Source: Puffinus mauretanicus
Taxonomy: Eukaryota; Chordata; Aves; Procellariiformes; Procellariidae
Length of the DNA stretch: 64,000 nucleotides
Assembly (NCBI GenBank): GCA_023333565.1
Contig: JAJKFH010000948.1
Coordinates: 4,476,001 to 4,540,000 of the forward strand
Reading direction: 5' to 3'
Shown here one piece after another: positions 12,903 through 24,880 of the stretch. The notes beneath the pieces are model-generated. The model saw only the letters and a program-made list of their open reading frames with translations, made no database searches and was not told where the DNA came from. Every line of letters begins with the position of its first letter. Position 1 is the stretch's first letter. Position numbers and translations under genes: made by a program.

Positions 12903-14963
12903 CCCCAGACTTTTAATTAAATAACAGACACTTATATAGCAGATTAGTAATAAAGGTATTTGAATGTTCTTTTTTCCCTACAATAGCACACACAATTTTC
13001 ATAATAACATATTTTCACCTCTCCTGTAACCAGTAGTTCTCTATCCAGCTGTGGGAGGAAAGGTGTACTTAGAACATTCTAGACAGTAAACTTTTATTTT
13101 ATAAGAGCATAACATTGCAAATTAATGTCTATCTGCCTCTCATATGAGATTTCTATTTGGAAAAGAGTGCTCTCATCATCACATAGCTACAGCAGCCAAT
13201 CCTTTTTCCTGCAGGGAGTTGCTGATGTGTTTCCCATTTAACACATAAAAAAAAAACGGCTGAGAAACAGGTGGAATAATTAAGTGCATACTGCCAAGGC
13301 AAATAGGTAGATTAAACATTGAACAAGGCCTGTGATATGGGAGAGGTAGCTCTGATCAGATTGGTGTAAGTCCTGATCCTGCAGCAATTGTGGCAAAAAA
13401 CTCATTATTTTTAAAAAAATGAAGATTTCACATCGATCTCTATCAACAAAGCAGGGATAGAATATAGTTCTCTCTTTAAAAATAACCCAAGGGAATGAGA
13501 CACAAATAGAACCTGGATCTTACACCGTATCTGCTAAATTCACATGAACTGTGAAGGAAGGGCCAGTGTTCTGGTCATGAGCATATATTTGCTGTTAGGA
13601 GGATGGAATATTTTTGGCTTCGAACAACCTTGTAAAAGAGTTAAGCAAATATATATACTTTCAGAAGCTTCTTGTTTGCTTGACTTTTCATTTAATCTGC
13701 AGTTAACTAGGGTTGTCTTGCACTGTCAGTTCAGAGCATATTTCACTATGTAATGTCTTCAGTGTTATCTTTGACTTGAACTCAGTTTTTGTAATACAGT
13801 GTGTGCTATAGGTGCTAAGCTAACAGATAGTTTTTTCAGGTGCGACACACTTGGATTTGTAGTTGGCATTATTTAAGCTTATTACTTTCGGTTAATGTTG
13901 TGCATTCCAGCAGATTTTAATGGGATTTTTTTTTGTTGCTCTGTTTGTCCTTTCTCCAATTATTTTTGATGACTTACACTACTGACACAGGAATAAATGA
14001 CACAAATTCTGATCCCTACATTTGTAATATTAAAGTAATTATTTTTCTCTTGCATTATGCTTCCTTGTTTTCCACTTTACTGGGGAACTATAGCTTGTCT
14101 TAGTTTCCAAGCAGACATTTAAGGAAATGCTGTTATTTATAATGTTTAAATGGTAGTCAGATGAGTAAAGCCCCATATTACTTAAGCCAACTGTTTAATT
14201 AGCACATAACACACTGGAAAAAAAGAACTAAATCTTTTATGCTGGTTCTGAAAAACATAGAATTGAATGCATCACTTGTTATCTAATATGATAAGATATC
14301 CCCTAGTGGTATTAAACTTTGTAACCTTACAACCTACATTACTTATAAAACAGATGTTTAAACTTCTTGATGCATGCAAGTGTATGTAGAGTCACACCGT
14401 TTTAAATCTAATTAGTGTTTAATAAGCCATTGGAAATGTTGTCATTCAGCTCTTACAAATTAATCCTGATCTCTTAACACATGCTGATATTTTGAAACAG
14501 TAATTATTCTGAAACAAAAAAGAGGTCTGAGTTAGTCTGAATTAACATAAACAGCTCCCATGATTATTTTATGTGCTTCCAGCAGAGAGGTGTTAATAGT
14601 CTCCTCATGGCTTGATAGGAAAAACTCTGTAACAGAAGGATTGAAAATTGTTCTGCATGATGGCCAGCATTTCTCAATAAAACAAAATTAATACAGATCA
14701 GAACAGAAGAAAGAACTATAGAGCTTTCAGAATAGCAGTCCAGGCTAGAGTGATGTACCTTCTTTGTTAGCAAATTATATGCAAACTGAGCCTGGAATCT
14801 GCTAATAAACCTAGGTTCTTTCCAGCTCACACACTGGCAATTAAGACTCTGCGCTGGAAATAATTGACAATTCTGTCAGTGATGCATGTGTCAGAAGGGA
14901 ATCCAGTCAGTTTCCCAGAGCTGAACTGGCTATATGCTACTAGGAATAGTAGCAAATACATAT
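12903..14963. other. Unique AT-rich DNA
   Basis: No gene or clear transposon is seen. Frames are at most 88 codons (minus, 14,564-14,830) and show no motif. A weak GATCCTGCAGCAATTGTGG segment near 13,373 resembles the ancient palindromic repeat at 12.7 kb but is too short to call. Confidence 0.55.
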
Positions 14964-15056
14964 ATTCACACACAGGGAGACACACACATGGACACACACA
15001 CACTTACCAACATTTATATGTATATATATGCATGTGTATTTATATATTTATATAAA
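14964..15056 (+). repeat. Compound CA/TA simple repeat
   Basis: Interrupted ACACAC runs (ACACAGGGAGACACACACATGGACACACACACAC) are followed by TATATGTATATATATGCATG and an AT-rich tail. The mix is a compound microsatellite that is likely to vary in length between individuals. The 63- and 79-codon frames that overlap it are artefacts of the repeat. Confidence 0.9.
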
Positions 15057-18000
15057 AACCACAGATGTATTATCACAGTAAAAAAATGTTGGGATAAAAA
15101 CTGATATGCACTTGTGAGTCTAGTTTTTGGAACGCTTAGCTGCAAGCAGAACACAAAACTTGCTCTTGTACAACTCACCACAGACTTGGAAAGTGCAAGG
15201 ACTTCACAGTCCTGCTTTACAGTCCTGATTTTCCTCTGAATCAGTGGGGGCATGGATAGAAAGGAGGGCAGTAAACTTAAGAAACTCAGTACTCACCAGC
15301 AAACAGTAAACCCAATAATTTTCAATATGTACTGCATTGACATCAGCAACCTGGATGGAAGCTAACATTTTCTCTTTTTTTTATGTTGTATAAATGCATA
15401 TATTCTTTTTGGTATCAAAATTTTCAAGAGTGAAATTTCTAATTCACAGAGCTGATTGGGACATTTAGATGAGAAAGAAATTTCAAATTGAAAATAGAAA
15501 AACAGGAACTTGAAGTACAAAAAAATCATAATTTTTTTTTGTTTGTTTCAATTGAGGTTTCCTTGCAATGGCGTGATTCTAGAAAAACATGAGAAATCAA
15601 CAGAAATGTGATTTGATGCCTAATTTTGAATAACAAATGAAGGCTTCTCCAAAATCATTGGCAAACAGCATAAGAAGCAAAATTCATCTACTCATGGCAA
15701 ATGACTTTAGCAGCTCACAGGAACATCAAAGAATTGTGAGACTGAGAAAAAAATCTGTGACCAACAAAGTACTTATATATATTTTCAATCAAATTTTCTT
15801 TTTTTAATTAAAAATTGATTACTATCTAAATAACTGCATAGTAGTTTGTCCTCTTTCGTTGCCTTCCCAATAAGGTGGAATGCAGGATAAAAAGAGTAGG
15901 AACAACAAAACCAAACCCCCATGTCAGAAGATAAGAAACAGATGGTAAGAGACTCCGGATATGCAGACTCAAAGGAGGCCTAGATATAAAGAACATATGA
16001 ACACTAAAAACCAAGCAGTTCATCCAAACTGCGTTGAATAGTGAGTAATGAGTGACAGACAGATTCAACCAGGGTATGACTACAGCTGCCAGTACTGCTT
16101 GATTTTCTCATCACTCTTGAATGATTTTGCAAACCAATCTAGCTGATAATAAGATTTTGGAACATAAGTAATGCTAGAATGTACAGCTGCTGTAGTGTAT
16201 AAACTAGTGGAGATCTTAGAAAATGTGTCAAACCCTGTATTTTTTTTTTCAATGTAATTTCAATCAGTATCACCTGAATGGAATTGCATCTGCTGAGTAA
16301 CTCACTTTTCAGCCAAGGATGTTCACCAGAAAAAGGAATCCCTTTGGATTTCTAAGTGAAAATACAAAAGGCGCTCACAGCAGATATAGGATTGAGGCAA
16401 TACTGAAACAAGAATTGCTTAACCTTTTGGTTAACATATACCAGCACTGCACATCAAAAACTATGAGCAGACTCTGCCACACTTATTTGGAATCAGAGCA
16501 CTTCCATGGAAACCCTGACCAGTAAAGGACCAAGAGCTCTGGTTCTGAACTACCAATGTATTTGCTTAACTTCATATGCAGGCCAGGCCTTGCAGATGAG
16601 TAATATGAAAGGGAGCCAAATATGATCCTGTGATTGACCCAGGAGCCCCTTTCTACACTGTTTTGTTTACAGTTTTTACACTTCTATTGAAGACATAACT
16701 ACTGATTTCACCACTTCATTGGATTATTTTTATCCAATGGTTACACTAGTGACCACTGTGTAAGCTTAAGTGGTAACAAAAAAAGTAAATAGAGTTCATG
16801 AATAAAAGGCACATATCATATAGTTCATATTCCTCTTTCGCAGTTAGAGGTCTTTAGAGGCCGCTTCTGAAAAGCTAAGTTACTGAAATATGCAGCCTTT
16901 CTTTCTCTCCTATTCCCTAATTTCTTGAAATAAAATGTTGTTCTATGAGGAAACAGATGTGAAGTATTAAAAAAGGGAAACATTTTTTAAATATTTGACA
17001 GTAGCCAAAGGAGCTTACAGTTTTTACTTCTGCTTTGAGGCACATTTCAAGAAGAGCTCTAACACCTAGAAATTTGTAGAGAATCAAAGTGATACTTGAG
17101 TAGACCGAGCAGCTGAGAAGATAAAGAGAATGGAGAACTTCTCGTTTTGAGGTGAATGGTTCAAATCCACCTGTATCAGTCCTGAGCAGGAGTTACTGAA
17201 GCTCATTGACATCTGTGAAATGAGCAATGGTTTAATTTCATTTCTCAGAAGACCAGAATAATAATTTTCAGCCAAAAGAGAAAAAAAGTAATCTGTTTAC
17301 AGAACCATCTTAAACCCTACAGCAGGTTTTTGTATAGTGTTGGCATCCTATGCAATGCCAAGTTTAAGCCACCATTGGCCTGAGCCAAAATTAAGTGAAA
17401 GAGAAAGCTGATCACTTAATCTGCATTAGGGCTACTGACAAGATTAGTTGGTGAAGGTCATGTGGCTGTTACCTGGGATCACGCTATCTTGTAATTATCT
17501 CTAAATTAAGATTAAAACCTACAATAGATCATCTTTTATGATCAATGAAATTTACTTTAAATACATGTAAATATCAGCATCTGTTTTCATTACAATTGTC
17601 ATTACATTCACTCATTCATGGCAGAACTGCTCATAAACATAATCATTTGATAATGTTCCATTCTGTTTCAAGTGAATGCTCAGAGTAGCCCTGTACCATA
17701 CAGTGCTGCAAGGAAACTGGCTTTCTGGTTGCATCTGTTGCTGAACCAAACAAGCTTCTGAGTTCTTCATTCAGTAGATATTAATTATTGGGAACTCCAG
17801 GTGAAAAAGATTATTTCTCACTATAGACTGTGAACAGGAAGTGGAACAGTAAGAGTGCTTCATTTATGTAGATGCTAACAGAAATCCTGCTGTAGCATTT
17901 GGAGTTACTTCAGCCCTGCATTCAAATTCAGAATTGGTGTAGAGGAGAGCACCTTAGTAAGAAGTGTGTCAACCCTTCTGAATCAACTCTTTGCAGAAAA

Positions 18001-18059
18001 ACAGCATGAGATTACCCAGGCAAATGTGATTTTGCATGTCTTTATAGTGAAGTATAGCA
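15057..18059. other. Unique AT-rich DNA, nothing recognised
   Basis: I see no gene or repeat family. The longest frame is 80 codons (minus, 15,826-16,068). Homopolymer T and A runs occur near 15,530 and 16,240. Confidence 0.6.
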
Positions 18060-19068
18060 TCAGAGGGTAGTTTAGTCATGGCATTCCTCAAGGCTCAGTC
18101 CTGAAAGTAATCTGATTCAATATTTTCTTCAAAGAGAGATGTACAAAAAGATAAGAGCACTGATGACATTTTTGATAGTAAAGGATTTGAGAAACATCAT
18201 CCATAGAGTGAAGAATCAGGATATTTATACGGATTAACTAGATGACTGTAGTGGTTATAATAACAGAAACAGGATAAACTTTGTCAGGTCAAAGTTCAAT
18301 ATCATGAGATCAAAGGTTAATTAAAATAATTTCTAGTGCAATTGGGGGACTTGCAGCTAGAAGTAGCAGCAAAGAAAAATTTGCCTGTACTGGCTGATCA
18401 GAGGATGACCCTGATTCCCACTGTAATCCACGAACAGAAAGATATAATCCTGTAATACACAAATAGGGACTTTTCTAATAAGAAAATAAATCAGGGAAAA
18501 GATTGCGCCATTGTATGAATTACTGGCATTTTTATGCAATTCTATGCAATTCTCATAGTTTCTACAGAAAAAATTCAAAATTAAACAAATTCATGATAGC
18601 TTACAAAAAAGACTGAAGAACCTGTCAGTAGATTATGCCTGTACTCCACTTACTGGACTTAGCCAGCCTAGTAAAACAAAACCTAACTTTTCTTACTTAA
18701 CAGTGTATCAGGATTAAAGAGTCGAAATGGAAAAATGTGTTTTGTCTGGAAAAAAGATAATGGAAAGAACACTGCTCAACAACAATGATTCTACACGCAC
18801 ACATATAGGCCAAAAAAATGGAGGTGGAAAATGTTACAGCTGTCCTAAATGTTCAGCAGAATGCTCTTAACTGTCAGAAGAATGACATCTGATATACCTT
18901 TACAACAGCAGAAGTAGCGGCAAAACCCCTTAATGACTTGTAAGATGGAAACGGATCCATTTATGAAAAGGGGAATTAAATGGCAGGGCTCCATGTGAAA
19001 GCAAGGACTGGGATTCACTGACCCTGGAGGTCTCTTCCAGTCCCACATTCCTATAAATCATAAGTCCT
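18060..19068 (+). repeat. Ancient CR1 LINE fragment reaching its 3' end
   Basis: This is a decayed CR1 copy, plus orientation, resembling turtle or crocodile CR1 types more than young bird CR1. At 18,083-18,130 the sequence (TTCCTCAAGGCTCAGTCCTG ... GATTCAATATTTTCTTCAA) corresponds to RT segment B, PQGSVLGP..FNIFIN. At 18,386-18,425 (TGTACTGGCTGATCAGAGGATGACC) it matches the VLVDQRMT segment. The 3' tail at 18,987-19,045 has the CR1 ending: GGACTGGGATTC...CTGGAGGTCTCTTCCAGTCCC, then degenerate ATTCCTATAAATCATAAG terminal units. All frames are broken and several internal deletions are likely. Confidence 0.75.
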
Positions 19069-21599
19069 CTAATCCTATAAAACTTGTGCACACAGTGGAT
19101 AGTGACTGTGGAGGCATACAAAGCTGCTTGTGTGGTAGAGGAGGTCACAGTCAGAAAACAAAGTCCTAAGTTAGGATTTTGTTGAAAAACTCTGTTAACA
19201 ATATCAAGCATTAACCTCTTAACAATCTTCTTTTATGAGGTGCATCCCCTATCTGAAGGATAAATATACCTTCATCCATTACATTCACCTGCTCACTTTT
19301 CTTTCTGCAGATAAGGAGAATTGTGAGTGAGGTTACAGAACATTTTAAGCTTCTTGAACTGGTAATTGTCTGCATCCCTTTGGGGATCTTGTCTAAAGCT
19401 CTGGCCTTGACAGTTTGAAAGGTGCACAGTGTATTGAGATTTGATAAGCATTTTAAAAGTGAACATTGATCCAGTATTTTAAGCAGTTGTCCCATTTATC
19501 TAGAATGACCTACATGTACCTCTGGATGGATGGATGGCATGTCATGACTGTTAATTGTTTTGGGCAAAAAATTACTCCTTAAAAAAAACTAAAGATAATT
19601 AATAAAAAAAATGATTTTGTATTGCATGGGTTCCCAGTCTATTGCTAATTGAAAAAGAAATTAATCTTATGGAAGAAACTTTTCCTCATCATTTTATTGG
19701 TTTTGAAATCTTAAACTGCACAATACATAGAATGATTAACAGCATGCCTCCATTGGTAAGAGAAAGAGGAGACACTTCTTCAGTTTAGTCCCAGGACACA
19801 TAGTTCATAAACGGGATTCCCTAGCTGTCCCCTCACATGTAAATCTATTCTGTAATTAACCTACTGCTTAATTAACAGAGCTTAGCAAATAATTCTCAGT
19901 GAATAATTTATTTGATGAATTTAGCCTTTTTTTCCTTTTCACAAATTGGATCAGAAGAGACTAGGAAATTTTCCGAGATGCATTTTTTTTAGCTAACATT
20001 TACAGACATCTTTAGTAAATAATTCTTGGTTTGTGGTTGATATTATTTAGGTTCATATTATTAGTTCTTATAATTTAGGTATTTGCTTTAACCAGGTTAT
20101 TCATTGTTAATACATAAGTCACCATGTTATACATAGCCAAAATCAACCGACTGGTAATTTTGGTTTTTTATACCCAGCTGTAATATTCACAGTTCATAAT
20201 ACAAAATGTCCTGACTAGATCACCAATTCAATGAGCAGAGGCAACATATTAAATAACAATTACAATTACTTACCAGAAATTCTGAATATTTAAGAGCCAA
20301 TTCATTTGAAATTTAAACTGAAAAAAAAAAGTTTGTGACTCACTGGAATAGTAACATAAATTACCTATAGATGTACTTGATTATTCTTGGAAAGCAGATG
20401 TGGGATCATAAACATGACAGAAATGAAACTCATTTTCTCTTTTAATTGGTCAAGAATCTGAAGATTTTTTTTACCCTTGACATCAATAATGCATATTATC
20501 ACTGCATCCAAAGCCCACTGAAGTGTTTGGAGAAACCTCCATTGACTTCAGTGTTGGTTGGATCACACTATTAAGAATTAGAAAGTGCCATCTTCCTGAT
20601 TTAGAGTGTAATGACATATTCTCGTAATACTGACCTCAATAATAGTCAATAGAGTACATGGCTCCAACAGGACTGCACTTTGATTCTGTATTTATGATTC
20701 AACCTTCCTAATTCCTGCCTAAATTGTGGCTGAAAACTCACCCTCTTTCCAAGTGGTGAATCAGTTCACCAGCATTCAGGACTACATGGGAGCTGGTTTT
20801 ATGCCTGAAGATGTTGAGGCATGCCATACACACACCTGAAGACAGTTGTTGCCACCTGCTTAGAGTTCACGATGTGAACCCAAACTAAACACAGAAGTGG
20901 TCAGTACAGGTGCTCATCCTGTTACGCAACAGCCCAAGCAATCTCATCTGCAGCACTTCGTCACCTGGAGGAAAGATGACTCTCTTTCTGAAATGAGCAC
21001 CTACCTACTCACAGAGTTATGGTGAGGAAGCTGTTTCCTCTGTTCTTTTAAGGGTGGAAGAGTGGAAGATCCCTGGGCCCAGAAAGAGCGGGGAAAAATG
21101 AGTCTGATTCAAGTCTAGCAGGGAAGACATTCAAGTAGAAGGGAATGATGAAGCCTTAGGTTTCTGGCTTTGGTTCTGGAAGAGTTTATTTTTTTGTGAA
21201 ATGGTTTTCCAGTATACCTACACACCCAAGGGAGATGGCTGGAAACTCCACACCACTTGATTCCCAACTAAGCACACTTAGTCCAAAGCTGCACCACATG
21301 TTCAGCAGGAGAGGTGAAGATTATCTGGCCTCTGGACTATTGCATGAGAAATGACAAATTTGTCCTACAGCAAGGTGGGTTAGAAACCAAGAAGTGCAGA
21401 TGCCTGACATTTCTCACTTGTTCACAATATTCTTAGGGAAAGAGGTTGGGAATACATTGCCCTCTGAAGGCATCCAGGTCATACGGTTAATGAAAAAAGG
21501 GAATGTGGTCTGGCGGTCTGCCTATCACTCTGTGAGGATGTTTAGTACTTTCCCTTGATTGTGAAGGAACCTTTGATCCATATTTGATCCACTCAGTCG
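19069..21599. other. Unique DNA upstream of CR1 copy A
   Basis: I recognise no gene. A 94-codon minus frame (19,211-19,495) has no family motif. A GGAT microsatellite of four units lies near 19,525. At 20,515-20,566 the segment AACCTCCATTGACTTCAGTG with a following GGATCA resembles one arm of the ancient palindromic amniote repeat. Confidence 0.5.
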
Positions 21600-22035
21600 G
21601 CGAGACATGCAGCTGTGGCAACGGTAAGTTCTGAGGCTGAGCACTAGATCAAGGTGTAAAGGGGGGTTCCCGGAGCCAAGGAAACCCAAGGAAGAGCAAA
21701 GAGCCCTGCCAGGAGCTGGCAGCTCTCATGAGAGAGGCTGACGCGGCTTGGGCATTGCCAGGAGCAAGCGCAGGAGATTTAAACAGCCCTAGGGAGTGCT
21801 GAGAACAGGGCGTGCAAAAAGGGATCGAAAGGGCGCACAGAGAGGACACTGCAGTTTGCGCCGTAGTTTGCATAAGAAGAGCCGTGCACCCTGCTTGTAG
21901 GTCCACAGCCCAGGGAAGTGCTCTAGATCTTGCCAGGATGGTGGTACTTGCGTCAGAGTTAAAACAGAGAAAGCCCCTGAGATGTCTGACACTTCCACCC
22001 AGACAGAACGGGTAAGGAAGGAGACTTCAGTAGAG

Positions 22036-22092
22036 ATGGTAGGTTGCAAAGAGTGCCCAGATCCTTCTGCTGGAGAAAAGGTAAGTACCTGA
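22036..22092 (+). pseudogene. CR1 ORF1 N-terminal remnant (copy A)
   Basis: An ATG at 22,036 opens a 19-codon frame, MVGCKECPDPSAGEK plus three codons, then TGA. The closely spaced Cys-x-x-Cys pair fits the N-terminal zinc-binding region of CR1 ORF1. Premature termination and frame changes separate it from the esterase domain that starts near 22,416, so ORF1 is no longer a single reading frame. It is assigned by position and the CxxC pair, so confidence is moderate. Confidence 0.5.
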
Positions 22093-22415
22093 AAAAGATG
22101 CGCACAGGTTGATGATCTGTTGCATCAGGTGGCTGAGTGGCAGGAAACAGTTAAAAGGCTGTGCAGTATTAGAGGGGCCAAGATGAAGATAGATAAGTGG
22201 TTTCAGAGCCATGTTTCTGTGGTGGACACCACAGAGAATGAGGTATCTTGGACCCTAGTGACCCACAAATGCAGGACTCTGCTTCAGTCCCCACCCTCCA
22301 GCATTACAACCAAAACCAGATATGAAGCTTTAAAACTGTAGACACCCACAAGCAAGGTCTGCAAGGAGAAACTGTATCAGCAGTACACAGTGGATACCAC
22401 AAAAAGAAATGACAA

Positions 22416-22904
22416 GTGCTCATGGTGGGTGACTCTCTGTTAAGGGGCACTGAAGCACCCATCTGCCGGCCTGACAGGGAGTCACGAGTGGTATGCTGCC
22501 TTCTGGGAGCTAAAGTCCCAGATGTTGCTGAGAGGATGCCACAACTTGTCAAGAGCACAGACTACTCTCCATTGCTACCCTTTCATGTGGGCACAAATGA
22601 CACTGCAAGTCAGAACCTGGGCAGAATCAAGGAAGACTACAAAGCCCTGGGGGTGCAAGCAAAAAGTATTGGTGCTCAAGCTATCTTTTCTTCCATTTTA
22701 CCAGTTAGAGGAAACAGACATATAATGCAAATCACCTTCTGGCTTCATGGCTGGTGCCATCATGTGGGTTTTGGCTTTTATGACAAAGAGACATTCTTTG
22801 ATGACTATAACCTGTTAGGGAGGCATGGGATCCACCTGTCTAGAAGAGGCAAGGGAATCTTTGGCGGAAGGCTGGCCAACTTGGTGAAGCGGGCTTTAAA
22901 CTGA
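22416..22904 (+). pseudogene. CR1 ORF1 esterase domain (SGNH hydrolase), copy A
   Basis: A 162-codon frame stays open across the whole esterase domain of CR1 ORF1. Visible motifs are block I GDSLLRGTEAP (nucleophile Ser, about residues 5-15), block III HVGTNDTA (about 57-64), SSILPVRG (about 91-98), GFGFYD (about 117-122) and the C-terminal GIHLSRRGKGIFGGRLANL (about 137-155). In known CR1 esterases the last block is DGIHL, where Asp and His complete the catalytic triad. Here the Asp position reads His (RHGIHL), so the triad is probably broken even though the frame is open. The domain is thought to act on lipids or ester bonds and assist ORF1 function. The 489-bp frame contrasts with the frameshifts on both sides. 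Confidence 0.88.
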
Positions 22905-23040
22905 AGGACTTGGGGGGCGGGGTCCAAAGCGGCAAAGCTCACACCATTGCAACCAACTGGGGAATAAGTCAGGCCAACCAGAGCAGCGACAAATATTCCT
23001 CAGCTGCATCCCAACATGAGAACCAGAAGACCAACCATCT

Positions 23041-23815
23041 CAAGTGTATGTATACCAATGCACGCAGCCTGGGGAACAAACGGAACTGGAGCTCCATGCC
23101 CAGTCAGACAGTTATGATATCATAGGAATAACTGAAACATGGTGGGACAACTCACATGACTGGAGGATTGTGATGGATGGCTATAGGCTGTTTCATAAAG
23201 ACAGGCAGGGAAGAAGACGAGGAGGAGTTGCGCTCTATGTTAAGGAGAACTTTGAATGTATAGAAGTCAACTACAGCAATTGTGGAAGCCTTTTGAATGC
23301 CTCTGGATCAAGATCAAAGGGGTCGTCTCAAGGGGGATCTTACAGTAGGCATCTGCTACCGACCTCCAAACCAAGACGATAAGGTCAATGAAGCAATATT
23401 TGGGTCACTTAAGCAAGCTTTGGGTCAACAGAACCTGGTTCTTTCGGGTGACTTCAAATACCCAGACATTTGTTGGAAGAACAATACAGCAGTTCATATG
23501 TCATCCATCAAGTTCCTGGAATGTGTAGAGGACTGCTTCCTCGTACAAATGTTAGATGGGCCAACCAGGAATAGGGCACTGCTGGACTTGCTACTCACAA
23601 ACCAAGAAAACCTGCTTTGTAATATCTTGGTTAGTGATAGCCTTGGCTGCAGCAACCATGATATTGTGGAGTTTGAGATCCTACTGAGCACACTGAAAGT
23701 TAGCTCTAAGACAAAGGTTTTAGATTTTAGAAGAACAAACTTCAGCTTGCTCAGATCTCAATTGGGAGAGATTCCATGGGAAGCTTCCATGGAAGATAAA
23801 GGAGCTAGCGAGTAG
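23041..23815 (+). pseudogene. CR1 ORF2 AP-like endonuclease domain, broken (copy A)
   Basis: This is the N-terminal endonuclease of CR1 ORF2, which nicks target DNA for target-primed reverse transcription. It is split over at least three frames. Motifs: YTNARSLGNK (near 23,050), IIGITETWWD with the catalytic Glu (23,119-23,150), GYRLFHKDRQGRRRGGVALY, CYRPPNQD (near 23,355), GDFKYPDICW (near 23,450), LLDLLLTNQENLL and SLGCSNHDIVEFEIL (near 23,640). Functional CR1 copies have GDFN and SDH at two of these sites. Here they read GDFK and SNH, so two active-site positions are changed besides the frameshifts. The domain stops after IPWEASMEDKGASE followed by a stop codon. Confidence 0.88.
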
Positions 23816-23816
23816 T

Positions 23817-24880
23817 AGGAGGATCCAGGAAATTATAGACCCATCAGTCTTACTTCAATCCCTGGGAAAGTTATGGAACAAATCCTCCTATCACAAGTCA
23901 AATGAAGCACATGATTGGGAAAAGCCAGCATGGATTCACCAAGGGCAAATCGTGCTTGACAAACCTGATCCCCTTCTATGACAAAGTAACCTGCTTGGTT
24001 GATGTGGGGCGAGAGGTGCACATTGGCTACCTGGATTTCTCCAAGGTTTTCAGTACAGTTTCCCACAGCTTCCTCCTAGAGAAACTGATGCGTTATGGTC
24101 TAGACAAGTGGTCTGTGCGGTGGGTGGGGAACCGGCTGATGGGCCGCACCCAGAGGGTGGTGGTAAATAGCTCCTTTTCAAACTGGCAACGTGTCACAAG
24201 TGGGGTCCCCCAGGATCGAAATTGGGCCCAACGCTGTTTAATATCTTCAAAAGTGATCTGGATGATGGGTGTACCCTGTGTACCCTGATGAAGTTTGCCA
24301 AATGATGCCAATGATACCAAACTGAGTGGGGAAGTGGACACTTCAGAGGGAGAGCCACCCTGCAGGAAGACCTGGGTGGGCTGGAAGAGTGGGCTAACAA
24401 GAACCTTATGAAGCTCAACAAAGACAATGTAAGGTCTTGCACCTGGGAAAACATAATCCAGGCGTGCAGCACAGGCTGGGATCTACCCGTCTGGGGAGCA
24501 GGTCTGTGGAAAGGGACCTGGGGGTCCTAGTGGACAACAAGCTCAATACGAGCGAACAGCGTGCTGCTGTGGCAAAGAAAGCCAACAGGATGCTGGGTTG
24601 CATCAACAAGGGCATCACCAGCAGAGATAAAGAAGTCATTATCCCACTCTACTCAGCAATTCTCAGGCCACACCTGGAATACTGTGTTCAGTTTTGGTCC
24701 CCGCTCTACAAAAACAGATGTGGACAGGCTGGAAAGGGTCCAGAGAAGGGCCACAAAGATGATCAAGGGTTCAGGAAGCCTGCCATATGAGAAAAGGCTG
24801 AGAGAACTGGGTTTGTTCAGCCTTGAGAAAAGAAGGCTTAGGGGAGACCTTATCACCATATTTTAGTATTTAAGGGTGGC
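23817..24880 (+). pseudogene. CR1 ORF2 reverse transcriptase, broken (copy A)
   Basis: The RT begins at GNYRPISLTSIPGKVMEQ (RT segment 1/2) and continues with [20 protein letters not shown] and motif A YLDFSKVFSTVSHSFLLEKL (near 24,030). The first Asp of motif A is kept. Segment B (TSGVPQ, near 24,200) is followed by a frameshift. Motif C should read KFADD, but a 10-bp insertion (near 24,296-24,320, AAGTTTGCCAAATGATGCC) disrupts it. Downstream thumb segments are readable in other frames: [51 protein letters not shown] and the [15 protein letters not shown] block. The same lesions occur in copy B. Confidence 0.92.

Noticed and set aside
16850..16866. TTTAGAGGCCGCTT shared with the ERVL-type LTR start near 31,510
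   Set aside because: Only 14 bases match and the flanks are unrelated, so it is treated as chance.
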